64,000 nucleotides of DNA, from positions 60,228-124,227 of the forward strand of contig NZ_HE610964.1 in the NCBI RefSeq assembly GCF_000285515.1, read 5' to 3'. Numbering within the stretch: position 1 is the stretch's first letter; every line of letters begins with the position of its first letter. The translations under genes were made by a program, and so were the position numbers. Source of the DNA: Paenibacillus senegalensis JC66 (GTDB taxonomy: Bacteria; Bacillota; Bacilli; Paenibacillales; NBRC-103111). Shown here one piece after another: positions 46,075-54,999 of this stretch. The notes below the pieces were generated by a model, which was not told the DNA's origin, did no database searches, and was given only the letters and a program-made list of their open reading frames with translations.

Positions 46075-47224
46075 TTTGCTCACTCTCTTCGTCACCCCCT
46101 TCCGTTGAGCTAGCAGCACCCTGATAGTTTTTCGTCATCACGTAATCATCCAAAGCTGGATTGTCCACTGGCTCATCCCCCAATTTGATCCTAATTTCAT
46201 TGCCGTTGTAAACGCCGGATGCTCTAAGCTTGTCTACTGCATTCGCCAGCTCCAGCGGGTTCGATTCAATGACACCGTGAATGCTGATTCGCTTGCCTCG
46301 CATGTAGTCCGATTTCGAAATCAGTTTGGCGTTCAGCTCGTCGCGAATCTTTTTTAGCAACGGAGCTGCACAAAACTTGTTATACGCCTTAATCGCTGTT
46401 TCATACTCCGACATATCTCCATGGATCAAGGTGCTAGGAATACCAATGATATTAGCCACTTCGTTCGTTATGTCCCGCTTTAGTTTCGTAAGCTCGTCAA
46501 TGGACTTGCCGTTATTTGATCCATTGTTTACTTCGTCATACTCAAAGCCTTTGAGTTTGGGGACCAGAGCAATGACATTTTTTTTGAAGGAAGTAAAGAG
46601 CTTATCAATAAATTCCTGCAACCGGGTGCGCTGCTTATCATCAAGGGACTGTGTCGAGTCAACTCCAATCGTTCCCCTAATCTGATTACTCAACTTCTGT
46701 GTTTCCAGCATCCGGGAATACAGAGATGAATAATCCTCAAACATGCCATTCAGAAACCGTGTGAGTTTTTCGTTGTTATACGTCAGGTGAATGACTTCGT
46801 CCATTTGAAATGTGCGTTTGAATGTATAGTCCTTGACTGTAACGTCTTTGAAGATGTCGGGGTAAACGGCGTACTCCACCCGACTGAAACTATCAGCAAT
46901 CAGCAAGTCATTACGATCCGATAAGATGACCAAGACCTCATTGTCATATATCAACCGGTAAACCAACTGTTGCCAAAACTCTGCTGCTGACTGGTCAGTA
47001 TTTGGCCGCACATTCAGCAGATAGTTCCAGTCATCATTTATCCGCTTGTTATCCTCGACAATCCTAAAGTCACTCAAGCTGATTGTCCGCCCTATAAAAT
47101 TGATGCACGTTTCTAACGCCATTTTTTTGAGATAAGGCCGACTAGATAAATCATCAAACAAATCAAAATCAAATAAGCTTTCAAGCTCTCGGTTTCGTCG
47201 GAGTATACTATCCAAAAATCCCAT
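46061..47224 (-). CDS. portal protein (HK97 type)
   Basis: 387 aa. INFIGRTISLSDFRI, NVRPNTDQSAAEFWQQLVY and TNEVANIIGIPSTLIHG fit the HK97-type portal family. The dodecameric portal is the packaging channel. It lies between terminase and protease, the standard order. Confidence 0.92.
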   Translation of the reverse strand: MGFLDSILRRNRELESLFDFDLFDDLSSRPYLKKMALETCINFIGRTISLSDFRIVEDNKRINDDWNYLLNVRPNTDQSAAEFWQQLVYRLIYDNEVLVILSDRNDLLIADSFSRVEYAVYPDIFKDVTVKDYTFKRTFQMDEVIHLTYNNEKLTRFLNGMFEDYSSLYSRMLETQKLSNQIRGTIGVDSTQSLDDKQRTRLQEFIDKLFTSFKKNVIALVPKLKGFEYDEVNNGSNNGKSIDELTKLKRDITNEVANIIGIPSTLIHGDMSEYETAIKAYNKFCAAPLLKKIRDELNAKLISKSDYMRGKRISIHGVIESNPLELANAVDKLRASGVYNGNEIRIKLGDEPVDNPALDDYVMTKNYQGAASSTEGGDEESEQNDKT

Positions 47225-47243
47225 TCCGTTTTCCTCACCCCCT

Positions 47244-48920
47244 TTAGAAGTTCAAGGCATCTAGTGCATCCAGCGCATCATCAATGCTGCCTTCGCTCAA
47301 TTCCTCGATGCGGTACAGTCCGCATACCAATGCTTGGAAGCCGTCTGTCTTCCTACGGATCGGCTCTTTTTTGCCGTATACCTTATTGCCGTCCTTTTTG
47401 ATGGTTACAAGGACGTTATTGGTGTACCAGCGCATCAAAGGATTATCTCCCCATACAAACATGCCCTTGGAAAAATACATTTCCACGCGGGGAGCCAAGA
47501 GCCCGTGAATCGCTTCCGGCCTGCGAATGACTTCGACCTCAAACCCGACAGCTTCAAGCATCGGCTTGAGCATTTCCATGCGATAGTTATCACCTATAAT
47601 TTTCTTGATGTTGTACTTGATCCGCTGGGTTATAAACCAGTTGACGATATGCTCCAGGTTGATCATTTCCTCCTGCAGCACCGTCAGCAGACCTTTAGAT
47701 TCCCACTCCTTGATTGGCGCGAATTTTTCCTTGTCGTCAACGTTGCGCCGGGAATAGCCGTAATACTTGTCAACAAACTCCTTGCGCGTGAAGGAGTGGG
47801 TTATGAACGGAACCTTGCCGTCATGTTTAAATACCAGGCCGACCGATGCAAAGTCTCTGATCTGCGCGAAGTCCAAGCAGCCAATACATTCTTGACCTTC
47901 AAGGTCCGGCAGCGGCTGATTGGTTCCTGCAATTTCTTCCCACTTCGCAACCGACCTTTCCAAGTCCGTCAGTGGCAAGTTCATCCGCTTGGTCATGAAT
48001 TCCTCGCGGTTGGACGGATCGTCTATTAAGTCCTCGTACTCTTCCTGGATTGTCTCGTATAGGCCTTGAGCATATTCGTTTCGGGGCTCACTCAACATTG
48101 GATTGGCCTTTTCCCAATTGGCCGGATCGTCAATTTCTTCTTCCTTGTCCAACTTGCAAATGAAAGGGAACATCGAATTGGCTCTTGCGCTACCTTCAAG
48201 GACTTTTCGGGCCCGCTCTTTCATCTTGTCAAGAAATCCATCCCGGACGTAACCATCTGTGCCGATGTAAAATTCCCTTGGTGGCTGCCGCTTACCAAGT
48301 CCAGATATATGGACCCTCACGTTTTGGTTATCTTCAAAGTAATGAATCTCGTCAAAGACAACAGCACCATCCCGCAATCCGTCTTTCGTGTTCCCGTTAG
48401 ACGTCCGAAACTTGAAAATACTGTTCGTCTTTTTACTCAGGACCTGGGTAGCTGTCGCTTTGAAATGTTTCTGCAATGTCGGGTACAGCTTAACAACCTC
48501 GCCAACCTCTTCGACAGACGTTTTTGCCTGTTCCTCGGAGTTAGCAATGACGGATATGTTGTACCCTCTCACTCCATGCAGCTCGCTGGTTAGAAAATGG
48601 CTGATAACAGAGATTAGACCGTTTTTCCCGCCACCCCTGCCCAGCATCCAGAGATAGCGCCGGTAAAACAATTTGCGTGATCCTGTATAAAATAAAAAAA
48701 CGAAAGCAATCAAGAACTTTTGAAACGGCTGAAGTGGAAAATACCACTTCTCCGCAAACTTGATACAGTTCTCAATCATTTCGTCATCAAAATATAGATC
48801 GTCACGGGACAGCACATCCCGTTCCAAATATTCAATTAGCAGCTCTCGTTCTCTGTTAAACTTGATTTCGCCCTTGCGGTAAAGAGCGATATATTCATCA
48901 ACGTATTTCTGGTGGATCAT
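47244..48920 (-). CDS. terminase large subunit
   Basis: 558 aa. ATPase Walker A is WMLGRGGGKNGL, Walker B VVFDEIHYF. The nuclease domain shows IGCLDFAQIRDFASVGLV and a C-terminal KTDGFQALVCGLYR. Belongs to the Terminase_1 (YmfN-like) group found with HNH and P27-type small subunits, usually cos packagers. Confidence 0.94.
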   Translation of the reverse strand: MIHQKYVDEYIALYRKGEIKFNRERELLIEYLERDVLSRDDLYFDDEMIENCIKFAEKWYFPLQPFQKFLIAFVFLFYTGSRKLFYRRYLWMLGRGGGKNGLISVISHFLTSELHGVRGYNISVIANSEEQAKTSVEEVGEVVKLYPTLQKHFKATATQVLSKKTNSIFKFRTSNGNTKDGLRDGAVVFDEIHYFEDNQNVRVHISGLGKRQPPREFYIGTDGYVRDGFLDKMKERARKVLEGSARANSMFPFICKLDKEEEIDDPANWEKANPMLSEPRNEYAQGLYETIQEEYEDLIDDPSNREEFMTKRMNLPLTDLERSVAKWEEIAGTNQPLPDLEGQECIGCLDFAQIRDFASVGLVFKHDGKVPFITHSFTRKEFVDKYYGYSRRNVDDKEKFAPIKEWESKGLLTVLQEEMINLEHIVNWFITQRIKYNIKKIIGDNYRMEMLKPMLEAVGFEVEVIRRPEAIHGLLAPRVEMYFSKGMFVWGDNPLMRWYTNNVLVTIKKDGNKVYGKKEPIRRKTDGFQALVCGLYRIEELSEGSIDDALDALDALNF

Positions 48921-49246
48921 ACCAATTCACTTTTGTCATGATAAACTGGCCGCTTTATTTCCGCTTTTGGCACATTCAAGTTTAACGCCTCGAGAATCTT
49001 GAGCATACGGTCATTGGTCTTGTGGAGGTCGGTAATGGAGGGGTTCGATTTCGGCCCATGCATCCCCGATACCTTAGTCCCGTTGTCTCGAATGTCGTCA
49101 AACAACTCATTTTTTAAATCCCACAGCTCCAAGTAATCCTGCACCAGGTCGGCATGGTATTTGGCGATTGTACCGCTTGCCTTAAGTTGCTTTTTAAGGT
49201 CCCGCTCGATTTGTTTTCTCAATTTTTCCCTTTCAGACTCGTGCAA
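48917..49246 (-). CDS. terminase small subunit (P27-like)
   Basis: 109 aa, helical: EREKLRKQIERDLKKQLKA, KYHADLVQDYLELWDLKNEL, and NPSITDLHKTNDRMLKILEAL. TTG start 49246 after GGGAGG. Overlaps the large subunit by 4 bp. Confidence 0.85.
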   Translation of the reverse strand: MHESEREKLRKQIERDLKKQLKASGTIAKYHADLVQDYLELWDLKNELFDDIRDNGTKVSGMHGPKSNPSITDLHKTNDRMLKILEALNLNVPKAEIKRPVYHDKSELV

Positions 49247-49330
49247 TCGACTCCCTCCCCTCCATAAAACAGGTTTACATTAATTCCCAATTAACTATAA
49301 ACGCGCGAAAACGCGAAAAAATTCGGCAGT

Positions 49331-49391
49331 TGACTCCCCCCGCCGGTGCCCAGCCTAGAAGATTCCTTAAAACCTTAGAGTGGGGGGGTCA
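49331..49391. other. C-run/G-run inverted repeat, candidate cos region
   Basis: TGACTCCCCCC (49331-49341) and GGGGGGGTCA (49382-49391) are near-complementary across a 40-bp loop that includes CGCCGGTGCC. It is the only non-coding gap in the HNH-terminase block, where cos is usually found. The cut itself cannot be seen. Confidence 0.35.
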
Positions 49392-49874
49392 GCCTGAGAT
49401 TACCAATTGAAGTTTTACCTTGGACAATATATCTTGATAGCAGGTTTTATACTTGATTGAGTTAGCGACATTCTCTGTTATTTTATATTTGCGCATGACT
49501 TCATAAAGTTTTAAATGTTCGATCCAAAAGTCATGATAGATTTTAATCACAGTGGCCTCGTCAAGTCTCGGCTTCAAACCATTTTCAATAGCATGCTTCG
49601 TATTCTCTTTAGGCGTAACCCACTCTAAATTATCAACATGATTATTGAGTTTGTTTCCATCCTTATGGTTTATTTCAGGTTTGTTGCTTGGGTTTGAAAT
49701 AAAATAAAGCCCAACCAATCGGTGGACTTTGTAATTTCTCTTATTCAATTTCACCCTTAAATATTTGTTATCATGAAGCTCTGGAACTTTTATTCTTTTA
49801 GTTTCTATGTGCCTAACGTTTCCGCGATTTGATATTTCATAATTGTGTCCTTCGATTGGTTTCCATATCTCCAT
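49389..49874 (-). CDS. NUMOD4-HNH homing-type endonuclease
   Basis: 161 aa. N-terminal NUMOD4 (EIWKPIEGHNYEISNRGNVR), then the HNH motif (INHKDGNKLNNHVDNLEW) and a C-terminal helix-turn-helix-like part. Such free-standing nucleases are selfish elements in phages. It sits between the packaging HNH gene and the small terminase, which it may have invaded. Confidence 0.88.
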   Translation of the reverse strand: MEIWKPIEGHNYEISNRGNVRHIETKRIKVPELHDNKYLRVKLNKRNYKVHRLVGLYFISNPSNKPEINHKDGNKLNNHVDNLEWVTPKENTKHAIENGLKPRLDEATVIKIYHDFWIEHLKLYEVMRKYKITENVANSIKYKTCYQDILSKVKLQLVISG

Positions 49875-49878
49875 ACCC

Positions 49879-50220
49879 TCAATCCCACCTTTCATCTGCT
49901 GCCCACTTGTTCACATTCGGAACAAAAACTCTTCCATGCTTTACGTTGTGGCAGCTAACGCATAATGTTTCAAGATTATCTATTTCCAAAGCTAGCTCCG
50001 GATGATCTTCCAATTCTTTTATGTGATCCACGACCAAAGCAATTTTCTTTCGCTTGGCTGTCTCGCTGTATTCGTTCGTGTCGATGGAGACCAGTCCATT
50101 ACGCTTGCACTCCTGACATTCATGGTTGTCACGATCCTTTACTTCTTCTCGGAGTTGCTTCCAAGCTTGGCTGTCGTAAAACTTTCGTTTCTGCTCAAGC
50201 GTTCGGTATTGTGGATTCAC
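49879..50220 (-). CDS. HNH endonuclease of the packaging module
   Basis: 113 aa. CQECKRNG, VVDHIKELEDHPELALEIDNLETLC and CVSCHNVKHG form the zinc-bound HNH fold. HNH proteins next to terminase genes are needed for cos cleavage in HK97-like phages. GTG start after GGAG. Confidence 0.88.
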   Translation of the reverse strand: MNPQYRTLEQKRKFYDSQAWKQLREEVKDRDNHECQECKRNGLVSIDTNEYSETAKRKKIALVVDHIKELEDHPELALEIDNLETLCVSCHNVKHGRVFVPNVNKWAADERWD

Positions 50221-50342
50221 CGTCTAATAACTCCTGTCCGCTTGTCCTTCCGCTCCCTGCTGATTCCCCAGGCTATTCCATGTCTATAACTGATCCAACC
50301 GGCAAAGTGTTTTTTATGCTTCATAGTTGCCTCCAAGCAAAT

Positions 50343-50715
50343 CAAAAAGCCCACCCCTTAAGGAGTGAGCCTTGGTAGTCCCCCAATGCTACTGAGCTAA
50401 GCGGAGCTTAACCGTTAACGCATCATCAGGGATATATAAGCACGGCAGCTTATCCGCCCTTGCGGCACTGTCATGCGGGTACAGGTGCGTTTACGCTGCC
50501 GACCGATATATACCGATCCTTGCAGCGACCTGCAATTACTGCCCTTGTCTACTTGGCACGGCTGCCTTTTGAGCTTACAGGGCGTTGACGCTGCAGCCTG
50601 ATAATCAACCCAAACGGCTGATGTTGTGACTGCAGCGGCGTTAACTTATTACTTGCGACACTATCATAATATCATGACCGAAACCGCGAAAACGGTCAAC
50701 TTTCAGTCAACTTTT
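50343..50715 (-). ncRNA. structured late-operon leader with promoter and terminator
   Basis: No gene fits the ~500-bp gap 50221-50717. On the minus strand TTGACC (50694-50699), 17 bp and CATGAT (50671-50676) may be the late promoter. The following ~300 nt can form CGCTGCAG/CTGCAGCG, ATCAGCC/GGGTTGAT, a GGCAGC/GCTGCC multibranch with CTGT/ACAG and CCGC/GCGG arms, TAAGC/GCTTA and GTAG/CTAC. It ends in a terminator (50347-50373: 11-bp stem with G.U pairs, loop TTAA, then TTTTTG). A regulated leader or an independent RNA is inferred. Confidence 0.5.
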
Positions 50716-50717
50716 TT

Positions 50718-51158
50718 TTACCATCCAAGAATATCGACAATATCCCGGACGAATTTGCTACGCCACCGCCTGTACGTGCTTTCGCTGATGCTCAATTCTT
50801 TGCATATTCCAACAGTGGTCAGGTGCTGCGGCTTTGTCCAATATTTAGCCTGGATTAGCTCTTGCTTGACCTCTGGAAGCCGGTTATAGACTTCCTCTAT
50901 CGCATCAACCACACGTTCCATGTGTATGAGCTTAGAATGACTCGCCAGTGATATTCCGGCTCTTGCTGTCGGATCTCCTGGCAAGTTGCTGCGGCTGCCG
51001 CCTGTATTCTCTTCCGGTTCCTTGTAAGGATTAAGTATTTGAGACCTCAACCGCTCAATTTCTCGTTTACGGTATGGATAGGCATATAACTCAGACTCTA
51101 CATGCCTGAATGCGTCTCGCTGCAATTGAGCTACATCGGATTTTGTATGTTTAGTCAT
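50718..51158 (-). CDS. RinA/ArpU-type late transcription activator
   Basis: 146 aa. RHVESELYAYPYRKREIERLR at the N-terminus, GGSRSNLPGDPTARAG in the middle and a C-terminal HTH (LTTVGICKELSISESTYRRW) match the RinA family that switches on phage packaging and structural genes. It is the last gene before the late promoter gap. Confidence 0.88.
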   Translation of the reverse strand: MTKHTKSDVAQLQRDAFRHVESELYAYPYRKREIERLRSQILNPYKEPEENTGGSRSNLPGDPTARAGISLASHSKLIHMERVVDAIEEVYNRLPEVKQELIQAKYWTKPQHLTTVGICKELSISESTYRRWRSKFVRDIVDILGW

Positions 51159-51169
51159 CTTCCCGCCCC

Positions 51170-51286
51170 CTATAACTTATCTATCAATTTATCCAATAGT
51201 CTCAATATCGTTGGGAATGAGATTAGTACCGCTATACCCAATAGAATCAAGAAGCAGCCACAACCCCCGCCGATTCCTTCCCTCAT
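51170..51286 (-). CDS. 38-aa membrane peptide
   Basis: MREGIGGGCGCF followed by a hydrophobic helix (LILLGIAVLISFPTILRLL) and a basic end. GGAGG lies 10 nt upstream, and the ATGA overlaps the stop of the preceding gene. Unknown role. Confidence 0.6.
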   Translation of the reverse strand: MREGIGGGCGCFLILLGIAVLISFPTILRLLDKLIDKL

Positions 51287-51621
51287 TCCTGTTCGGCCTC
51301 CTTCGGTGGCTCCGGTAGCGGCATCCAGTGCGTGATTCCCGGATAGGCCGCAAAACCCAGCATATCGGTAAACGCCCTTACCTCGCCGCCAATAAACCTT
51401 GTTGTAAAAATGCCGGCCTGCTGCGTATAAGTGAGGTAATATCCCTCTTGCTCCGGCAAACGATCCTTGACGCTTACCCAGTTGTCTTGTCTCTCCCTAA
51501 ACCACTTCAGCAACTGCTCTTTCTCCTTGATGAGTTGTTGTAGCATCTCAATTTCGCAGCCAATGCACTTGCTGTAGATAATTGCTGGATTTTCTTGATG
51601 TTTTTTGCAAACTTTACTCAT
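51283..51621 (-). CDS. DUF551 protein
   Basis: 112 aa. N-terminal cysteine motif (CKKH..CIGC) and the DUF551 signature: NWVSVKDRLPEQEGYYL and ITHWMPLPEPP. Common in phage early regions; function unknown. Confidence 0.82.
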   Translation of the reverse strand: MSKVCKKHQENPAIIYSKCIGCEIEMLQQLIKEKEQLLKWFRERQDNWVSVKDRLPEQEGYYLTYTQQAGIFTTRFIGGEVRAFTDMLGFAAYPGITHWMPLPEPPKEAEQE

Positions 51622-51625
51622 CCCC

Positions 51626-52096
51626 TCACAACCTCCCCGTAACTTGTTTTAGCTTCTTCCTAGCTCGATTCATGAATGTGGATACAGAGCCTTTTCTCAC
51701 TCCCAGTAATTCAGCTATTTGGGAGTAAGGAAGCCCTTCCCCATGGTGCATGATATAACAATCCCGCTCCCGATCTGACAAATGGGAGAGTGCAGCTTTG
51801 ATGCGGGCCTGCTGTTCCGGGGTGACAGAGTTATAATTGACCCTTCCACGGGCAAACCAGTTAATCTTCTCAGGTTCAAGCAACACTTCCCTTTGTTGCC
51901 TGGATCGCCGCTCTATACCTCTCCTTGGCCCTGGCTGTCTTCCTGTCCCAAGCCATTCTGCAACAAATTCACAACTGCCTATCATTTCGCTTAATATCCT
52001 ACGCCGTTTCTTATCTTCTTCCGCTTGCCGCGCTTGTTCTAGTTGCCTGATAACTTGCTTGTAAGGCGGCAGCAAGTCAGCTGCCGCGCTCTTCAT
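51626..52096 (-). CDS. sigma-factor region-4-like protein
   Basis: 156 aa. The C-terminal HTH (LSDRERDCYIMHHGEGLPYSQ then VRKGSVSTFMNRARKKLKQ) is sigma-70 region 4; no region 2 is present. The first ~70 residues are helical. Probably a positive regulator of middle or late genes acting with RinA. Confidence 0.82.
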   Translation of the reverse strand: MKSAAADLLPPYKQVIRQLEQARQAEEDKKRRRILSEMIGSCEFVAEWLGTGRQPGPRRGIERRSRQQREVLLEPEKINWFARGRVNYNSVTPEQQARIKAALSHLSDRERDCYIMHHGEGLPYSQIAELLGVRKGSVSTFMNRARKKLKQVTGRL

Positions 52097-52401
52097 TCCG
52101 CTATATCCGCTCTATAGAAGTTCCCGTACTGGTCACGCTCTGGTAGACGCGTTCTAACGTCTTGGAAATTACCAGTTGCAAGCCGCACTTTCAACGATTG
52201 TCCGCAGTTATGACAGTTGATCGTTTCTGCGTCTAACGGAATGTAATGGTTTCCCTTGTTCTTGCAGTTTTCATTCTTGCACCAGTATTTGCAACGGTAA
52301 TGCGGGACGCCGTTCTTGTACTTGATCCCTGTTTCGTACCAATCCGGTTTAGGTTCTTCATTGGCTACCTTCTCAACCGCTTCTTGCATAGCTTCAGCCA
52401 T
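52093..52401 (-). CDS. cysteine-rich phage protein
   Basis: 102 aa with CKYWCKNENCKNKG and CHNCG, likely one or two zinc sites. No named family recognised. Weak ribosome-binding site; stop overlaps the sigma-like gene. Confidence 0.65.
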   Translation of the reverse strand: MAEAMQEAVEKVANEEPKPDWYETGIKYKNGVPHYRCKYWCKNENCKNKGNHYIPLDAETINCHNCGQSLKVRLATGNFQDVRTRLPERDQYGNFYRADIAE

Positions 52402-52433
52402 GCTAGATATTGGACTTCTTTCTCCGTTGATTG

Positions 52434-52787
52434 CTAGAGCTTTGTAAGGGGCCGCTGTCGTTTCACCATGGCCGATAGTTCTAATTGCTTCTTGTAGCTC
52501 AACTTTCTTTTTTCTTCGAGTTTTTTCATCAGGGCTACGGACTCCCTTTGGTCAACTTCCAGCGGCTTTTGATTATTGGGCAGTTCAATCGGCTTAACCT
52601 TATCGAAGAAGCCCTTATATGCCTGTCCCGCCTTCTGGTAAGTCTCCAACATGTCCCGAACCTCTTGATTTACCCCGAATATTCCAAATATCCCACCAAT
52701 AATGGCGATCTTTTGGGTTTTGTCCGCCTGCATTTCTAATTCTGCTTTTCGGATCCCGTCCTCTATGAATACTTTTACTGTTGTCAT
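52434..52787 (-). CDS. hypothetical early protein
   Basis: 117 aa. The first ~50 residues may be a small beta/alpha fold (VKVFIEDGIRKAELEMQA); the rest is helical (VALMKKLEEKRKLSYKKQLE). GGGAG precedes the ATG. Not recognised. Confidence 0.6.
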   Translation of the reverse strand: MTTVKVFIEDGIRKAELEMQADKTQKIAIIGGIFGIFGVNQEVRDMLETYQKAGQAYKGFFDKVKPIELPNNQKPLEVDQRESVALMKKLEEKRKLSYKKQLELSAMVKRQRPLTKL

Positions 52788-53194
52788 TGTGCATACTCCC
52801 TCTCTTTGGCTTTGTTAAATGATTCAACCATGTCCGTCCGCACCCGCGGCGTATATCGCCTATTCCGCTGCTGCCCGCGGATAATCTCTATTTCCGCATG
52901 GGCTGCCTTTAAATCGCTGATAAACTTTTGACTGCGGTTTAATACAGTGACCAGCGGTAGCAGTTCCTCAATCTGGTTCTTGGCCTTCCTTCGCCTTACT
53001 CTGGCATCTTTTAATTCAACTGCCATCCGATACCCTTCCGATGCATTGAAGCGCGTAAGCTCCAGAGCGTGCTCTAGATCAATGATTTCCTGCTCAGAGT
53101 ATGTTTGCTCCTCCTGGGCTTGTTCCAGCGCTTCACGGACCGCATAGATAGCATCAAGCATGTCCGAAACGATTTTCAAGGGGTCAGTAACCAA
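52784..53194 (-). CDS. hypothetical coiled-coil protein
   Basis: 136 aa, almost entirely charged helices (REALEQAQEEQTYSEQEI). TTG start. Stop overlaps the next gene by 4 bp. Not recognised. Confidence 0.6.
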   Translation of the reverse strand: MVTDPLKIVSDMLDAIYAVREALEQAQEEQTYSEQEIIDLEHALELTRFNASEGYRMAVELKDARVRRRKAKNQIEELLPLVTVLNRSQKFISDLKAAHAEIEIIRGQQRNRRYTPRVRTDMVESFNKAKEREYAQ

Positions 53195-53357
53195 GGCGCT
53201 CCCTCTCTTTCCGCTGATATTCTAAGACTTCTCTCACTAATCGGTTGTACTTTTCCATAGCCGGCTTGTACTTTGCGTCTGTGGGAGATAGGTTTTCGAT
53301 AAATTCAGCTCCGCGGACAATCCGGCCTAGTTTATCCAGATACTCATCTTCGGTCAT
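53184..53357 (-). CDS. small hypothetical protein
   Basis: 57 aa: MTEDEYLDKLGRIVRGAEFI then helical basic end. Start at 53357 follows GGGAG by 8 nt. Not recognised. Confidence 0.6.
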   Translation of the reverse strand: MTEDEYLDKLGRIVRGAEFIENLSPTDAKYKPAMEKYNRLVREVLEYQRKERERLGY

Positions 53358-53707
53358 CGTTCCCACTCCCGTTCTTTATAGGTTTCAGTTAGCTCTTGTA
53401 AGCCTTCCTCGTAGTGCCTCAACCGCCTGAAATCAAATGGGGTAACGCTGCCCGCCTCCAAAAGTTTTCTGGCCTTAACCGCCCGCTTTAGCGTTTGGTC
53501 ATATTCCTGATCGTCTTTTATGTCCTCTACAGGTATTTTTCCGTTCCGCAGCAGGTGGTCAAATTGGTTCTCCGACAGGTTGTCTACAATTTCGTCCAAA
53601 TGATCGATCAAAAAGTCCTCGAAGTCTGTCGATATGACCCCGCCCTTTGCGGCTATACGAGCAGCTTCACGAATCAGTTCTTTGTACTCTTCTTTTGGAT
53701 CCGTCAT
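53354..53707 (-). CDS. hypothetical early protein
   Basis: 117 aa, acidic and helical (DFEDFLIDHLDEIVDNLSEN). GAGG precedes the ATG. Overlaps the helicase gene by 4 bp; possibly a replication accessory protein by position only. Confidence 0.6.
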   Translation of the reverse strand: MTDPKEEYKELIREAARIAAKGGVISTDFEDFLIDHLDEIVDNLSENQFDHLLRNGKIPVEDIKDDQEYDQTLKRAVKARKLLEAGSVTPFDFRRLRHYEEGLQELTETYKEREWER

Positions 53708-54999
53708 CCTCGAACCTCGGTTATATACATTTTGGCTTTGTTAAAGCTGATCCATAGGTGCTTATCTTTAGAACCGCGCCGCGCTTTGTAAGGCTCTAAT
53801 TTGTGCGTAGCCCCGTATGGCGCATTATTGACCTCTTCCCGGGTTAATGGTTCCAGGAACAAAACCCCGTCCGCTTCGTTCGCCATAGCTCTTGCTCCCT
53901 GAAGCTTCCCCTCTTCGTTCAACTGCGCCACCAGGATTACGCATGTATCCAACTGCTGAGCAAGCCGTTTGCACTCCTTGGCGATATCACGTAAGATTTG
54001 CCATTCCTGTTTTCCCTTGCTGTTATCCAACTCCATACGCCCCACGTAATCAATGACCAGTAGATCTAGTTTTCCGTACTTGGTTTTAAACTGTCTTGCA
54101 AGTCCGCGGCTGCGTTCAGGGGTAAGCATCGGCAATTCTGAAATGAATACTCTGGACTTGGCGTAATTCTCAAAGGCTTGTCTTACAAGCGTTCGGTCAA
54201 ATGAATCCAGACTACCGGAATCGATGCCTGCATAACTTTTTCCCGTCATTTGAGCAACGAAACGATTCACTATATCGATTTCTTTCATTTCCGTGTTCTG
54301 GTAGAACGTCCGGTAACTTTGATGGATGCTAGCATGTCGGACTATATTTTGTGCAAGAGTTGTTTTCCCTTCGCCTGTCTTAGCGGCCAGTATAATCAGG
54401 TCTCCGCCCCTTAATCCTCTAAACATGTCATCCAATCCCGGGAAACCGTCTGTTACCGGCATTCCTCCGGATGGAACCGGACGGGAAAGCTTTATTCCGT
54501 GAATCGTTTCTCCGCTCTTAACCCGCCTTTCAAACTCTTCAGCGGCTTTCCTGCCCGCTTCTTCAGGGGTTACAATTCGTTCTGTTCCTTCCTGCACACT
54601 TGCGCCCATAATCTTACTTTCCACAATCTCGGTAATCTCGCTTAGTGGCCGGTTGGAGTTTGCGATTTCTGATATCTCCTGAGCAGCTTCAAAGTACAAC
54701 CGCTTCACGTATATTTCGTGTAACTGCTTATACCAGTAGGGGAATGAATCTGCTGATACAATGGATTGCCGCAACGCTTTAAACAGATCCATGTGCACCG
54801 TTTCTCTAAGAGCTTTATATACCATGTTGTAAGTGACTTGACCGTTACTAGACAGCCTCTGTATCTCTCGAAACACTTCTTTGTGCTGGTCACCGTTGAA
54901 ATGCTGCTCCGTCAACAAGGACAATCCCTCATATAGGCTCTTTTCGTCCTTAAGCATTCCAGCAAGGACATTTATTTCCACATCATAATCCACGATCAT
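53704..54999 (-). CDS. DnaB-like replicative helicase
   Basis: 431 aa. N-terminal DnaB domain (EINVLAGMLKDEKSLYEGL), then the RecA-like core with Walker A LAAKTGEGKTTLAQ, Walker B LDLLVIDYVG and VILVAQLN. Unwinds phage DNA after loading by the small protein encoded next to it. Confidence 0.93.
   Translation of the reverse strand: MIVDYDVEINVLAGMLKDEKSLYEGLSLLTEQHFNGDQHKEVFREIQRLSSNGQVTYNMVYKALRETVHMDLFKALRQSIVSADSFPYWYKQLHEIYVKRLYFEAAQEISEIANSNRPLSEITEIVESKIMGASVQEGTERIVTPEEAGRKAAEEFERRVKSGETIHGIKLSRPVPSGGMPVTDGFPGLDDMFRGLRGGDLIILAAKTGEGKTTLAQNIVRHASIHQSYRTFYQNTEMKEIDIVNRFVAQMTGKSYAGIDSGSLDSFDRTLVRQAFENYAKSRVFISELPMLTPERSRGLARQFKTKYGKLDLLVIDYVGRMELDNSKGKQEWQILRDIAKECKRLAQQLDTCVILVAQLNEEGKLQGARAMANEADGVLFLEPLTREEVNNAPYGATHKLEPYKARRGSKDKHLWISFNKAKMYITEVRG

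Noticed and set aside
47334..48029. Plus-strand open frame of 231 codons opposite the large terminase
   Set aside because: Antisense shadow without a ribosome-binding site; the terminase frame has all its motifs.
50347..50410. tRNA-like stretch (TAGCTCAGTAG) in the late leader
   Set aside because: No acceptor stem, anticodon arm or TPsiC arm can be fitted; the 3' part is a terminator.
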